64,000 bases of DNA from Roseibium aquae (GTDB taxonomy: Bacteria; Pseudomonadota; Alphaproteobacteria; Rhizobiales; Stappiaceae). Location: contig NZ_VXDC01000001.1 of NCBI RefSeq assembly GCF_008711285.1, positions 62,001-126,000 on the forward strand, read 5' to 3'. Of this stretch, positions 8,261-16,931 are shown one piece after another (the first letter of the stretch is position 1; the number at the start of each line of letters is the position of its first letter). Both the position numbers and the translations under genes were made by a program. The notes beneath the pieces were generated by a model. It had not been told where the DNA came from. It worked only from the letters and a program-made list of their open reading frames with translations, and did no database searches.

Positions 8261-8695
8261 CGATACCGGAGCGAAAGTCGTTGACAGAACGATTCGCAGA
8301 TCTTGCCGGAACGCATGAAGACTATCGGACTTTGTTTGCCGTCGTCTTAACGCCGAGAATTGAGGCGTCAACATGGCGGCAAGGGGAGCCGCATGCTGCA
8401 CGGAGCCAGAGAAACCCTGCAAATGAAGGGTGTTTGCCTTATGTCGTTTCCATAATGTTAAAATTCTTGTTCCCCGGCTTTCATGAGGGTCTAGCGGATT
8501 TGACCCGGTGGAGGGGGGTGGGAACTGAAACCCGACCGCAAAACCGGCTGTGGTCAAGCGCCGGGCATGGTTTCTGTGGAGTGTTCAAATTGCCGCCACT
8601 CGTGGTAAACCGGCAGCCGACAGGGCGCTTTCCGGATGTGGGTTCCGGCGCGCGTATCCATCGACTTGGTCATCAAATCTCAACCGATCCGACTG
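8261..8695. other. Intergenic stretch without a supported gene
   Basis: About 430 bases between the DUF1036-pyk promoter region and the next plus-strand gene. Open frames cross it but lack family resemblance, good ribosome binding sites and coding character. I see no tRNA, riboswitch or strong terminator. It presumably holds the promoter of the following gene. Confidence 0.4.
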
Positions 8696-9505
8696 ATGCA
8701 ACAAACGGCTTCCGGCTACACCGATTTTTCACCGTTCGAAACCATGTCCGGCAAACCGGACAGCGGCATCCTGCTGCTCTGTGACCATGCGCGCAACGAA
8801 ATGCCGGCCGACTATAAGGATCTTGGCATGCCGCGCGCCCAATTGGAGCGGCATATCGGCTATGATATCGGGGCGCGCGCGCTGACGATTGCGTTGGCAA
8901 GGCGGCTCGGCGCCCCTGCTGTCTTGTCGACCTACTCCAGATTGCTGATCGACCCAAATCGCGGCGAAGATGACCCAACGCTCATCATGCGGCTGTCGGA
9001 TGGAGCCGTTGTGCCGGGCAATGCGCGGATCGACAAGACCGAGCGGGCCCTGCGGATCGACCGGTTTCACCGGCCGTATCATGACGAGATCGACCGGGTT
9101 CTGGATCAACTGCTTGCCGATAGGCCGCCGCCGGTTATCGTTTCGATCCATAGTTTCACGCCGGTTTGGCGGGGCGTGCCGCGTCCTTGGCATGCGACGG
9201 TCCTGTGGGATAGGGACCCGCGGGCTGTGGACCCGATGATGGAGGGCCTGCGCGCCCAAAGAGATCTCGTCGTGGACGACAATGAGCCGTACGATGGCGC
9301 GCTCAAAAATGACACGATGTACCGCCATGCCACCCTTAGGGGTTTGGCGCAGCTTCTTCTGGAAATCCGGCAGGACCTCATCGCCGGTCCGGACGGGGTT
9401 GAGGAGTGGGCGGACCGGCTTTCCCCGATCCTCGCGAGCATTGCGAAGCGCCCCGAATGCCGGAAATTGGAGAAATTCGGGTCCCGATGCGATGCCGACA
9501 CTTGA
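8696..9505 (+). CDS. N-formylglutamate amidohydrolase-like protein, short form
   Basis: A 269-residue protein of the N-formylglutamate amidohydrolase superfamily. Recognisable are LLLCDHARNEMP (metal-binding region), ERHIGYDIGAR, STYSRLLIDPNRGEDDPTL, FHRPYHDEID, VSIHSFTP and a C-terminal LLEIRQDL. It is distinct from the HutG-like paralogue at 2407-3351: DHARN replaces SPHSGR and it is shorter. It is expected to be a zinc-dependent amidohydrolase of small N-acyl amino acids; the true substrate is unknown. The start is uncertain: MQQTAS at 8696 is chosen because the conserved block begins soon after, but ATG 8636 or an internal ATG at 8744 (MSGKPD) are possible and none has a good ribosome binding site. 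Confidence 0.75.
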   Translation: MQQTASGYTDFSPFETMSGKPDSGILLLCDHARNEMPADYKDLGMPRAQLERHIGYDIGARALTIALARRLGAPAVLSTYSRLLIDPNRGEDDPTLIMRLSDGAVVPGNARIDKTERALRIDRFHRPYHDEIDRVLDQLLADRPPPVIVSIHSFTPVWRGVPRPWHATVLWDRDPRAVDPMMEGLRAQRDLVVDDNEPYDGALKNDTMYRHATLRGLAQLLLEIRQDLIAGPDGVEEWADRLSPILASIAKRPECRKLEKFGSRCDADT

Positions 9506-9541
9506 ATGGACAGCTACAGCGACGACGAACCGCAAGAGGGT

Positions 9542-9844
9542 ATGACCATGGATGAAAAGACCAGAACAGAACTCGAAGCTGCTGCATTCCGCCGGCTTGT
9601 GGCACATCTGCGGGAGCGGACGGATGTGCAGAACATCGACATGATGAACCTGGCCGGCTTCTGCCGCAATTGCTTGTCCAACTGGTATCAGGAGGCGGCC
9701 AGGGACAGCGGCCTTGACATGGACAAAGCCGACGCCCGGCAGGTGGTCTACGGCATGCCTTACGATGAGTGGAAGGAGCGGTATCAGACAGAAGCGAACG
9801 AAGCGCAAAAGACAGCTTTTGAACAAAATAAGCCCGCCCATTGA
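9542..9844 (+). CDS. DUF1244 family protein
   Basis: A roughly 100-residue protein matching DUF1244, a small helical family found mainly in proteobacteria. The diagnostic segment is AAAFRRLVAHLRERTDVQNIDMMNLAGFCRNCLSNWY with a Cys-x-x-Cys pair, then the MPYDEWKERYQ region. The Sinorhizobium member has a solved structure but no assigned role, as I recall. The start is placed at 9542 (MTMDEK); an in-frame ATG at 9506 directly follows the stop of the amidohydrolase-like gene and cannot be excluded. It is probably co-transcribed with that gene. A small GCCCC/GGGGC hairpin follows at 9886-9899. Confidence 0.82.
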   Translation: MTMDEKTRTELEAAAFRRLVAHLRERTDVQNIDMMNLAGFCRNCLSNWYQEAARDSGLDMDKADARQVVYGMPYDEWKERYQTEANEAQKTAFEQNKPAH

Positions 9845-9947
9845 AGCGATCCCCAACCCGGCTTAGAAAGCGGTCCATCCGCGCGGCCCCTTCGGGGGCT
9901 TCATCTACTTTCCCAACAAGACCAACAAGAGTTCAGGAGTAAAATGC

Positions 9948-10205
9948 ATGTCGGATCCAAGTGGCGTCGCCGGTGATCAACTTCGCGCGTTTGTGGAGCG
10001 GATCGAACGCCTTGAGGAAGAAAAGAAGGTGATCGCCGATGACATCAAGGATGTCTATGCGGAAGCCAAGGGCAATGGTTTTGACGTTAAGATCCTGCGT
10101 AAAGTGGTGTCCTTGCGGAAAAAGCAGCCGCACGAGCGGGAAGAGGAAGAAGCCGTGCTCGACCTGTACCTTCAAGCACTGGGTATGAACGGCCCGGCAA
10201 GCTGA
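9948..10205 (+). CDS. gapR: GapR family nucleoid-associated protein (DUF2312)
   Basis: An 85-residue, largely helical protein matching DUF2312/UPF0335. [37 protein letters not shown] is the family signature. In Caulobacter GapR forms a clamp on overtwisted DNA ahead of replication and transcription and stimulates topoisomerases. The N-terminal two thirds form the coiled-coil dimerisation region, and the Lys/Arg-rich patch [12 protein letters not shown] contacts DNA. An AGGAG ribosome binding site at 9935-9939 fits the ATG at 9948. It follows the DUF1244 gene, the usual rhizobial order, and ends in a strong terminator. Confidence 0.9.
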   Translation: MSDPSGVAGDQLRAFVERIERLEEEKKVIADDIKDVYAEAKGNGFDVKILRKVVSLRKKQPHEREEEEAVLDLYLQALGMNGPAS

Positions 10206-10249
10206 TTGCCGCATGATCCCGATGCAGGTTTGATGTGCACCGGACAATG

Positions 10250-10279
10250 AAAAAGGCGGCCTGGCGCCGCCTTTGTTTT
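10250..10279. terminator. Bidirectional terminator after gapR
   Basis: AAAGGCGG and CCGCCTTT form a stem, with an A-run before it and TTTGTTTTT after it. It can end both gapR (plus) and the convergent M15/DUF882 gene (minus). Confidence 0.85.
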
Positions 10280-10293
10280 TGAGCCTGATCCTG

Positions 10294-12195
10294 TCAGCGT
10301 GCAAACGTGACGGGGAGAACGACAATCGCCGGCCCGTCAAAGCGGTCGGTGCGCAACGTTCCGTATGGGATCTGACCAAATCCGCCACTTACAAAACGGT
10401 TGCCGGGTTGGACAAGGGTCGTGAGGGTGCGCTGGTTTGGATGCCTCAAGCTGGCAAAAAGTGCATGGCGCATTGTTCCCTCGCTGGACAGCAACTTCGG
10501 TTCGGACTTGTCCGGCAAGCTGGCAAACCCGGCAAGCGGGTCCTTGATCTGATCCCGCGGGATACGTCCTGCGACCGACGGACGCGGTCTGTCATCCGAG
10601 CGCGGAGCTGCGGAACTCGCCGGTGACCGCGGTGCTTCCAGCGATCTTGCGACAGGCGTGCCGAGAGGAGCCGCCGGGATGGCCGTTGCCGATGCATAGG
10701 CAAGTGTGGTTGGGGCCGGCGCCAAAGTGCCTTGGGGCGCGCCCGGGTTCCGTATGGCCGGTCCTGCTGCCGCAACGATGGCTGCGACCGGGTCGTTTCC
10801 GGATACATTGTCTGGCGCAGGTGCGGGTATTGGTGCCGTCGCCGCCGTTTGCGATGCGGCAAGCAACGCGGGCTGCGGTTTCTTGTTCGGAATGATCCCT
10901 GCAATGTCGAATCTGTCGGCGTCGGCCGGACCTTGTGGCGCGGATGCTGGGTTCGGCGCATTTTGTGCCAAGGCAATCCGCTGCGCATCAAGAGTGCCGG
11001 GAGGTGCGGATTCAGGCGGCCGGGCGCCTGCCAGGGCGGGTTTTTCGGCGGGTGCGATGTCGGTGGCCGATGCAAGGGCGATCGGTGCCTCCGGTTGATC
11101 CGCAGCGGATTGCGCGACAAGTTGCGGCGCCACACTTGCCTTGGCAATCGGGATCGGCGGGGCCTCGACCACGGGCGAAACAGCGCTGGCGACACTGCGA
11201 TTGGCCGGCTGGGTTTCCTGCTGAGGCCGCACGGCGCCCGGCGGTGTCGGCGCATCGTTGCCGCGCCCGAACAGGGTTGCGAGCAGGTTTCCGCCTTCTG
11301 AGGGTTCAGCGGGACTTGTGGCAGGCCTGACGATGTCACCCGGATTGGACAGGCTTTGTCCGGTCGTTCGTGGCTGGGACGGAGCCGAACTTGCGAACAG
11401 CGTTCGTCCGGACTGGCCCCGGTTGACGATCCCCAGTTTTCCGGACCGTTCCGCGGCTTCGGCCACCTTGTAGCCGCTGAGCGGCTTCCCGTTGCTGGGC
11501 AGATGGAGGGTCTTTCCGTCCGGAAAGAGTTGTGCCAATTCGTTCCGGCTCATCCTGGGCCAGTGGCGCACCCGGCCCGTATCCAAATGCACAAACGGCG
11601 AGCCCGAGCGCGGATAGTATCCGACCCCGCCAACCTGCCGCTTCAGCCCCGCCTTGCGCAACGTGGCGATGTTGACCCCGGGAATGTAAAAGTCCATCGC
11701 CCGGCCAACCGTGTGCATGCTTTTCTGCGCCACGCCACCGGAGCGCTTTCTCAACATATTGTTGGTCGCCGGGGACCGGTAGCTGGATACAACGTGAATG
11801 TAGTCCCGCGCACCGACCTCCTGATAAACTTCCCAAACGAGATCGAGCAGTTCCGGGTCGATTTTGGTGATTTCGTTGCGGCGCCAATCGCGGAGAAACC
11901 GGTTGGCTTCGCGCAATCCGGCCGGAATGTAGCGGCCATTCTTTTTGAAGGTGACGCTTACACGTTCCTTCGTGTGGGTGTTGTAGAGCTTCAGAGTGCG
12001 CGTTTCAGCGTAAGCTGCCCCGGAGAGCAGCCAAACCAGGCCCATCATCGCAATGATGGCCAGAGCCGCGCCACGCTTCAGCCCTGCAGCGGTCTCGTTT
12101 TCAAACAACCGTGTGCGCAACAATCTCGTCTCGTCGTTCGTTGAAGGCCAAATGGCCAACTCGAGCCCCCCACCGGAGAAGGAGACTATCCCCAC
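10294..12195 (-). CDS. M15/DUF882 murein endopeptidase-like protein with long Pro/Ala-rich tail
   Basis: Up to 633 residues. A hydrophobic export segment (about 42-62, ending GAAYAE) precedes a DUF882/YcbK-type peptidase M15 domain (about 65-225). Putative metal-site motifs are SSYRSPATN, MHTVGRAMDFYIPG and FVHLDTGRVRHW. Family members cleave peptidoglycan cross-links in the periplasm. Residues of about 260-600 are a low-complexity Pro/Ala/Gln-rich extension, far longer than the roughly 180-residue E. coli YcbK and without a recognised fold. The start is uncertain: the GTG at 12195 adjoins a CtrA-like box (12200-12214), so translation may begin further in, just before the signal sequence. It is convergent with gapR and monocistronic. 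Confidence 0.8.
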   Translation of the reverse strand: MGIVSFSGGGLELAIWPSTNDETRLLRTRLFENETAAGLKRGAALAIIAMMGLVWLLSGAAYAETRTLKLYNTHTKERVSVTFKKNGRYIPAGLREANRFLRDWRRNEITKIDPELLDLVWEVYQEVGARDYIHVVSSYRSPATNNMLRKRSGGVAQKSMHTVGRAMDFYIPGVNIATLRKAGLKRQVGGVGYYPRSGSPFVHLDTGRVRHWPRMSRNELAQLFPDGKTLHLPSNGKPLSGYKVAEAAERSGKLGIVNRGQSGRTLFASSAPSQPRTTGQSLSNPGDIVRPATSPAEPSEGGNLLATLFGRGNDAPTPPGAVRPQQETQPANRSVASAVSPVVEAPPIPIAKASVAPQLVAQSAADQPEAPIALASATDIAPAEKPALAGARPPESAPPGTLDAQRIALAQNAPNPASAPQGPADADRFDIAGIIPNKKPQPALLAASQTAATAPIPAPAPDNVSGNDPVAAIVAAAGPAIRNPGAPQGTLAPAPTTLAYASATAIPAAPLGTPVARSLEAPRSPASSAAPRSDDRPRPSVAGRIPRDQIKDPLAGFASLPDKSEPKLLSSEGTMRHALFASLRHPNQRTLTTLVQPGNRFVSGGFGQIPYGTLRTDRFDGPAIVVLPVTFAR

Positions 12196-12199
12196 CAGG

Positions 12200-12214
12200 T
12201 TAAGAACCTTTTAC
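12200..12214 (-). promoter_or_regulatory. Possible CtrA binding site
   Basis: On the plus strand TTAA, seven bases, TTAC; on the gene's strand GTAA, seven bases, TTAA. This has one mismatch to the TTAA-N7-TTAA consensus. It lies directly upstream of the M15/DUF882 gene, whose predicted cell-wall role would suit cell-cycle control. It is a short motif, so chance is possible. Confidence 0.35.
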
Positions 12215-12337
12215 CCTATTCCTGTTTGCGCGCCAAACGTGGCGGAAATGCAACGGCGTCTTTGCCCAAGGGATTATTTTCGGCTTTTCCAAGGCCCACC
12301 AAGGCCTGTTTGACGGCCCGAATTCTTCTGGCTCGAA

Positions 12338-13879
12338 TCATGCGGCCGCATCTGTGCCGTTTTCGTCGATCCCGTATTCCTTGAGTTTGCGATACAGCGT
12401 GGACCGTCCGATCCCAAGCCGTTTGGCCACTTCGGTCATGCGGCCTGAATAATGCGCGATTGCCGTTCGGATCAGTTCCGCCTCCACGTCCTCCAGCTTC
12501 CGGATATGTCCCTGGTCGTCGAGGCTTCGGGTGAACCCGAATGGAGCCGCTGTTTCAAAACCTGTCGACGGCAATGGCTGTGACGCGTGGTGCGCCGGCG
12601 CATTCGAAGACGATCTTGGCGCTTGTTGTGTCTCTAGAGGCGGGCGTGCGGATGCAACAGGCGCGGCGGGCGAAATCGGATGGTCAAGGGCCGCGGCGAC
12701 CTGGGGGAAATCGTCGACCGAAAGCTCTGCCCGATCGCACAATACCACGGCCCTGAAAACGGCATTCTCGAGCTGACGGATGTTCCCGGGCCAGTGGTAG
12801 GCCTGCAAAAGGTCGAGAGCGTCCGTTTGGATCGAAGAGACGTGGGGCTTGCGCTCCTCCGCCGAAAAGCGGGCCAGGAAATGGCGCGCCAGGGCTGGGA
12901 TGTCTTCCTTTCTGTCACGCAACGGCGGGATCCAGATCGGAAAGACGTTCAGCCGATAGTACAGATCCTCGCGGAATGCGCCGTCCTTGACCTGGTCGAT
13001 CAGACGGCGGTTTGTTGCGGAGATCAGGCGAAAATCCACTTTAACCGGCCGTTTCGCGCCGATCGGGTCGATCTCGCTTTCCTGCAAGGCCCGCAGCAGC
13101 TTGACCTGGACATCCGGAGGGAGTTCGCCCACTTCGTCTAGGAAAAGCGTCCCGCCATGGGCTTCCTGGAACTTGCCGATATGTTTCTCCGCAGCGCCCG
13201 TAAAGGCCCCTTTTTCATGACCAAAGAGGATGGACTCCACAAGGTTTTCCGGGATAGCGCCGCAATTCACCGTAACCATGGGCTTTGCCTTGCGGTCGCC
13301 CGAGCCCTGGATCGCGCTGGCGATCAGTTCCTTGCCGACCCCGCTTTCCCCCTCGATCAGGATCGGAATGCTGGAGGATGCGGCGCGCTTTCCAAGATCG
13401 AGCACCCGTTCCATGGAAGGGGAGTGGGTAATGATATCGGCAAAGGTGAGCGTTCCGGTTGCTTGCTTGCGGAACCGGGTAATCTCGCCTTCCAGTGCGG
13501 ACACCTTAAGAAGATTGCGAATCGAAACGTTCAAGCGCTCGGGGGCCACGGGTTTGATCACGAAGTCCTGCGCGCCTGCATTCATGGCGCTGACGACAAC
13601 ATCGATCCCGCCATGCGCGGTTTGCACGATTACCGGCGTCGAGATTTTTTCAGCGCGCATCCTGGCCAGAACGCCGAGCCCGTCCAGTTCCGGCATAACC
13701 ATATCGAGGATCACAAGATCGAACTCGCTGGCCTGTGTTCCGATCATCATCTTGATCGCTTCGGCGCCGTTTTCCGCCAGTTTCACTTTGTGTCCCGATT
13801 TCTGGACGACTTCTTGAAGGAGCCGCCTCTGGATCGGGTCGTCATCAACAATCAGAACTCTACCGCTGGTGGATTGCAT
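12338..13879 (-). CDS. Sigma-54-dependent response regulator, NtrC type
   Basis: A 513-residue three-domain activator. The N-terminal receiver has acidic residues in VDDDP and phosphoacceptor Asp 59 in LVILDMVMPELDG. The AAA+ domain has Walker A GESGVGKE (177-184), the sigma-54 contact loop GAFTGA (224-229), Walker B GGTLFLDEVGEL (242-253) and the arginine-finger region. A variable Pro/Ala-rich linker leads to a C-terminal Fis-type helix-turn-helix (about 480-503, MTEVAKRLGIGRSTLYRKL). It resembles the TacA-like regulators common in alphaproteobacteria. No cognate histidine kinase is adjacent, so it is an orphan and its input and targets are unknown. It is divergent from pepF. Confidence 0.9.
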   Translation of the reverse strand: MQSTSGRVLIVDDDPIQRRLLQEVVQKSGHKVKLAENGAEAIKMMIGTQASEFDLVILDMVMPELDGLGVLARMRAEKISTPVIVQTAHGGIDVVVSAMNAGAQDFVIKPVAPERLNVSIRNLLKVSALEGEITRFRKQATGTLTFADIITHSPSMERVLDLGKRAASSSIPILIEGESGVGKELIASAIQGSGDRKAKPMVTVNCGAIPENLVESILFGHEKGAFTGAAEKHIGKFQEAHGGTLFLDEVGELPPDVQVKLLRALQESEIDPIGAKRPVKVDFRLISATNRRLIDQVKDGAFREDLYYRLNVFPIWIPPLRDRKEDIPALARHFLARFSAEERKPHVSSIQTDALDLLQAYHWPGNIRQLENAVFRAVVLCDRAELSVDDFPQVAAALDHPISPAAPVASARPPLETQQAPRSSSNAPAHHASQPLPSTGFETAAPFGFTRSLDDQGHIRKLEDVEAELIRTAIAHYSGRMTEVAKRLGIGRSTLYRKLKEYGIDENGTDAAA

Positions 13880-14071
13880 ATGACTTGCCTGCCGATTTGT
13901 GGGGGTGTCTCAATTCGGTCCACTCTGGTCGCAAACCGGTAAACAAATCGTCCAGCCAGCCCTATAAATTTCAAGGCCGCATCATTGCAGGTGTCCGCAA
14001 AACAGGCCTACACAAGACGAGACCTTTCCTGGTTCGGGCCGAACGACGAAAAGCTTATCTGGAGAAACAGC

Positions 14072-15898
14072 ATGCCAATCACCGACGTCGCGTATACCGC
14101 AGCCAACGCCTCGGCCTCCGCAGATGTCGGGTTGCTGCCGGAATGGAACCTGCAAGATCTTTACGCCGGGTTGGACGCGCCCGAGGTCGCAAGGGATCTG
14201 AAAGAAGCTTTGGACCGGTCCAAGACCTTCGAGGCGTCCTATAAAGGCCGGTTGGCGGACCTTGCTGCCGGAAACACGCCGGGTCTGGTGACGGCGATCC
14301 GCGCCTACGAGGAACTGGAAGATGGTTTGGGCAAGCTGATTTCCTATGCCGGACTGGTTTATGCCGGGAACACGACCGACCCGGCGGCCCAAAAGTTCTA
14401 TGGCGATATTCAGGAAAAGATCACCGCGGCGAGCACACATTTGCTGTTTTTCACTCTGGAGATGAACAAGATCGATGATGCCGTGATGGATGCCGCGCTT
14501 TCCGACGCGGGCCTTGCCCATTACCGGCCTTGGATTGATGACCTGCGCAAGGACAAGCCCTATCAGCTTGAGGACAAGGTCGAGCAGTTGTTCCACGAGA
14601 AAAGCGTGACCGGGCGGGGCGCCTGGAACCGGCTTTTCGACGAAACCATGGCCAGCCTGACTTTTGAGGTCGACGGCGAGGCGTTGACCCTTGAGCCGAC
14701 CTTGAACCTCTTGCAGGACGCCGCCTCCAACAAGCGTGAAGCCGGGTTTCAGGCGCTCAGCAAGACATTTGCCGACAATCAACGCACGTTCACGTTGATC
14801 ACCAATACGCTGGCGAAGGACAAGGAAATTTCGGACCGCTGGAGGGGATTTACGGATATTGCGGATAGCAGGCATTTGGCCAACCGTGTCGAGCGGGACG
14901 TCGTCGACGCTCTTGTCGATGCGGTTCGCGAAGCCTATCCCCGGCTTTCCCATCGGTACTATCGAATGAAGGCCGGTTGGCTGGGCATGGACCGGATGAA
15001 TATCTGGGATCGCAATGCGCCTCTTCCCAAGGCCGACACCAGGGTAATTCCGTGGGTCGAGGCCCGCGATACGGTTCTGGCGGCTTATGGCGGCTTTTCC
15101 GGAGAGATGGCGGAGATCGCGCAGCGGTTCTTCGACCGCGGCTGGATCGATGCCCCGGCCCGGCCGGGCAAGGCGCCTGGTGCTTTTGCCCACCCGACAG
15201 TTCCGAGCGCGCATCCCTATGTGCTGCTCAACTATCAGGGGAAGACCCGCGATGTGATGACGCTTGCACATGAATTGGGGCACGGTGTCCATCAGGTTCT
15301 GGCAGCCCAAAACGGACCTCTCATGGCGCCGACACCGCTGACGCTGGCAGAGACCGCGAGCGTTTTCGGAGAGATGCTCACATTCCGCGCCCTTTTGGAG
15401 AAGGCATCGACACCAAAGGCACGGAAGATCCTCCTCGCCTCCAAGGCGGAAGACATGATCAACACGGTCGTGCGCCAGATCGCTTTCTATTCCTTTGAAC
15501 GTAAGCTGCATGAGGAGCGCCGCGCGGGCGAACTGACATCCGTTCAAATCGGCGAACTCTGGATGTCGGTTCAAGGTGAAAGCCTCGGCCCGGCCATCAA
15601 GCTGAATGACGGGTACGAAACCTTCTGGAGCTATATTCCGCATTTCATTCATTCGCCGTTCTACGTTTACGCTTACGCTTTCGGCGATTGCCTGGTGAAT
15701 TCGCTGTATGCGGTCTATGAAGAAGCCGAAAGCGGCTTCCAGGAGAAATATTTCGGCCTGCTTAAGGCTGGTGGGACCAAACATCATTCCGAACTGCTTG
15801 CCCCCTTCGGTCTGGACGCCAGTGATCCGGCCTTCTGGAAGAAGGGATTGCTGGTGATCGAGCGGTTGATTGATGAGTTGGAAGCCCTTGAGGAGTGA
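14072..15898 (+). CDS. pepF: Oligoendopeptidase F, peptidase family M3
   Basis: A 608-residue zinc metallopeptidase that breaks down oligopeptides in the cytoplasm. The HELGH zinc motif is at residues 400-404 and the third zinc-ligand glutamate at about 427 in ETASVFGEM. The N-terminal M3B lid domain and the downstream FHYxY-like segment (HFIHSPFYVYAYAFGD) are present and full length. The start at 14072 (MPITDVAY) is supported by a GGAG at 14060-14063; a longer in-frame extension is unlikely to be used. The stop overlaps or adjoins the start of the DUF3445 gene, so the two form an operon. Confidence 0.94.
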   Translation: MPITDVAYTAANASASADVGLLPEWNLQDLYAGLDAPEVARDLKEALDRSKTFEASYKGRLADLAAGNTPGLVTAIRAYEELEDGLGKLISYAGLVYAGNTTDPAAQKFYGDIQEKITAASTHLLFFTLEMNKIDDAVMDAALSDAGLAHYRPWIDDLRKDKPYQLEDKVEQLFHEKSVTGRGAWNRLFDETMASLTFEVDGEALTLEPTLNLLQDAASNKREAGFQALSKTFADNQRTFTLITNTLAKDKEISDRWRGFTDIADSRHLANRVERDVVDALVDAVREAYPRLSHRYYRMKAGWLGMDRMNIWDRNAPLPKADTRVIPWVEARDTVLAAYGGFSGEMAEIAQRFFDRGWIDAPARPGKAPGAFAHPTVPSAHPYVLLNYQGKTRDVMTLAHELGHGVHQVLAAQNGPLMAPTPLTLAETASVFGEMLTFRALLEKASTPKARKILLASKAEDMINTVVRQIAFYSFERKLHEERRAGELTSVQIGELWMSVQGESLGPAIKLNDGYETFWSYIPHFIHSPFYVYAYAFGDCLVNSLYAVYEEAESGFQEKYFGLLKAGGTKHHSELLAPFGLDASDPAFWKKGLLVIERLIDELEALEE

Positions 15899-15906
15899 AG
15901 GCCCTG

Positions 15907-16818
15907 ATGGCAGTTGTGCAGCCGCCGTACGCCCACAGGCCCTATGACGGGTCTACCCGTCCTTTCACGGTCGGATTGACCCCGATCAGTGAGCCCGAAT
16001 GGCTGGAACCGGATGCAAATCTGGTCCCCCATCTGCGCCGCAAGGACGAGCTTCTCGCCATCGACCGCGCCGCAGTTGTGCGAACGGAGGATGGGACGGA
16101 GGACGCGCAGGACGAAGTACTGCAACTCGTTCTGCAAGCGCTTCGCGGCATGCATGGCGGTTGCTACCAAGTCGGACAAGAAGAGGTCATCATCGACGGT
16201 CAGGTCTCGGTGCCGCTTGCCGGGGCTGATCCAATGGTGACCGCGGCGCGGCTTATCCAGGAGGATCTTGTCCTGATGCGGCCAGCGCCGGGTGGATACC
16301 GGTTAGTCGCCGCCTGCCTTTGTTTTCCGTCCTCATGGTCGCTGGCGGAGAAGTTCGGTCAAAGCATGCCGGAAATCCATGAAAATGTTCCCGGTTTCAA
16401 CGGATCGCGCATGGGAAACGTCGTGGCACGGCTCTTTGACAATCTTCGGGTTGGCCAACTAGTGTGCCGCTATAATTGGTCGATCTATGATGACGCCAAC
16501 CTGCATCACCCAAAACCAAAGCAGATTGCACCGCAAGTGAGCGCTGACGGCGAAAGCCTTGTGGGACGCCTTTTTTTGCGTGTCGAACGGCAGACGCTCA
16601 GACGGTTGGCGGGATCGGGCGACATTCTCTTCACGATAAAAATTCACCACGATCCGCTGTCCTTGCTCCGGAGTCAGCCTGACCGTGCCGGCATCGCGGC
16701 TGGTTTGAAACAGCAGCTTCTGGCGCTCGAGCCCGCGCAATTGATCTACAAGGGACTGACCCAGCATCAGCAAGCCCTTGCGGCGGAACTCGACCGGCTC
16801 TCTGACTTGGAAACTTGA
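15907..16818 (+). CDS. DUF3445 protein, heme-dependent oxidative N-demethylase-like
   Basis: A 303-residue protein matching DUF3445, whose characterised member is the heme-binding alpha subunit of an oxidative N-demethylase (HODM) for dimethylamine. Conserved stretches include PYDGSTRPFTVGLTPI at the N terminus, CLCFPSSWSLAEKFGQ, IHENVPGFN and RYNWSIYDD, then LFLRVERQTLRRLAGSGDILFTIKI. The other HODM subunits are not adjacent, so methylamine oxidation is only a family-based guess. It begins 8 nt after the pepF stop; an alternative GTG at 15895 overlaps that stop. An AGGAG at 15891-15895 could serve the ATG. Confidence 0.8.
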   Translation: MAVVQPPYAHRPYDGSTRPFTVGLTPISEPEWLEPDANLVPHLRRKDELLAIDRAAVVRTEDGTEDAQDEVLQLVLQALRGMHGGCYQVGQEEVIIDGQVSVPLAGADPMVTAARLIQEDLVLMRPAPGGYRLVAACLCFPSSWSLAEKFGQSMPEIHENVPGFNGSRMGNVVARLFDNLRVGQLVCRYNWSIYDDANLHHPKPKQIAPQVSADGESLVGRLFLRVERQTLRRLAGSGDILFTIKIHHDPLSLLRSQPDRAGIAAGLKQQLLALEPAQLIYKGLTQHQQALAAELDRLSDLET

Positions 16819-16931
16819 CCGGTCCGGGATGCGTTCCAGCCTGGTTACTGGTTCTTTTCGTTCCGGCATCTACATAAGAGATGCGCGGGGGCGTCCTCCC
16901 GCAACTTCATGAACTGGAGCGACCTGTCACT

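Noticed and set aside
8254..8784. A 176-codon plus-strand open frame in the gap before the second amidohydrolase gene
   Set aside because: It overlaps the conserved coding start of that gene in another frame, lacks a ribosome binding site and shows no family motif.
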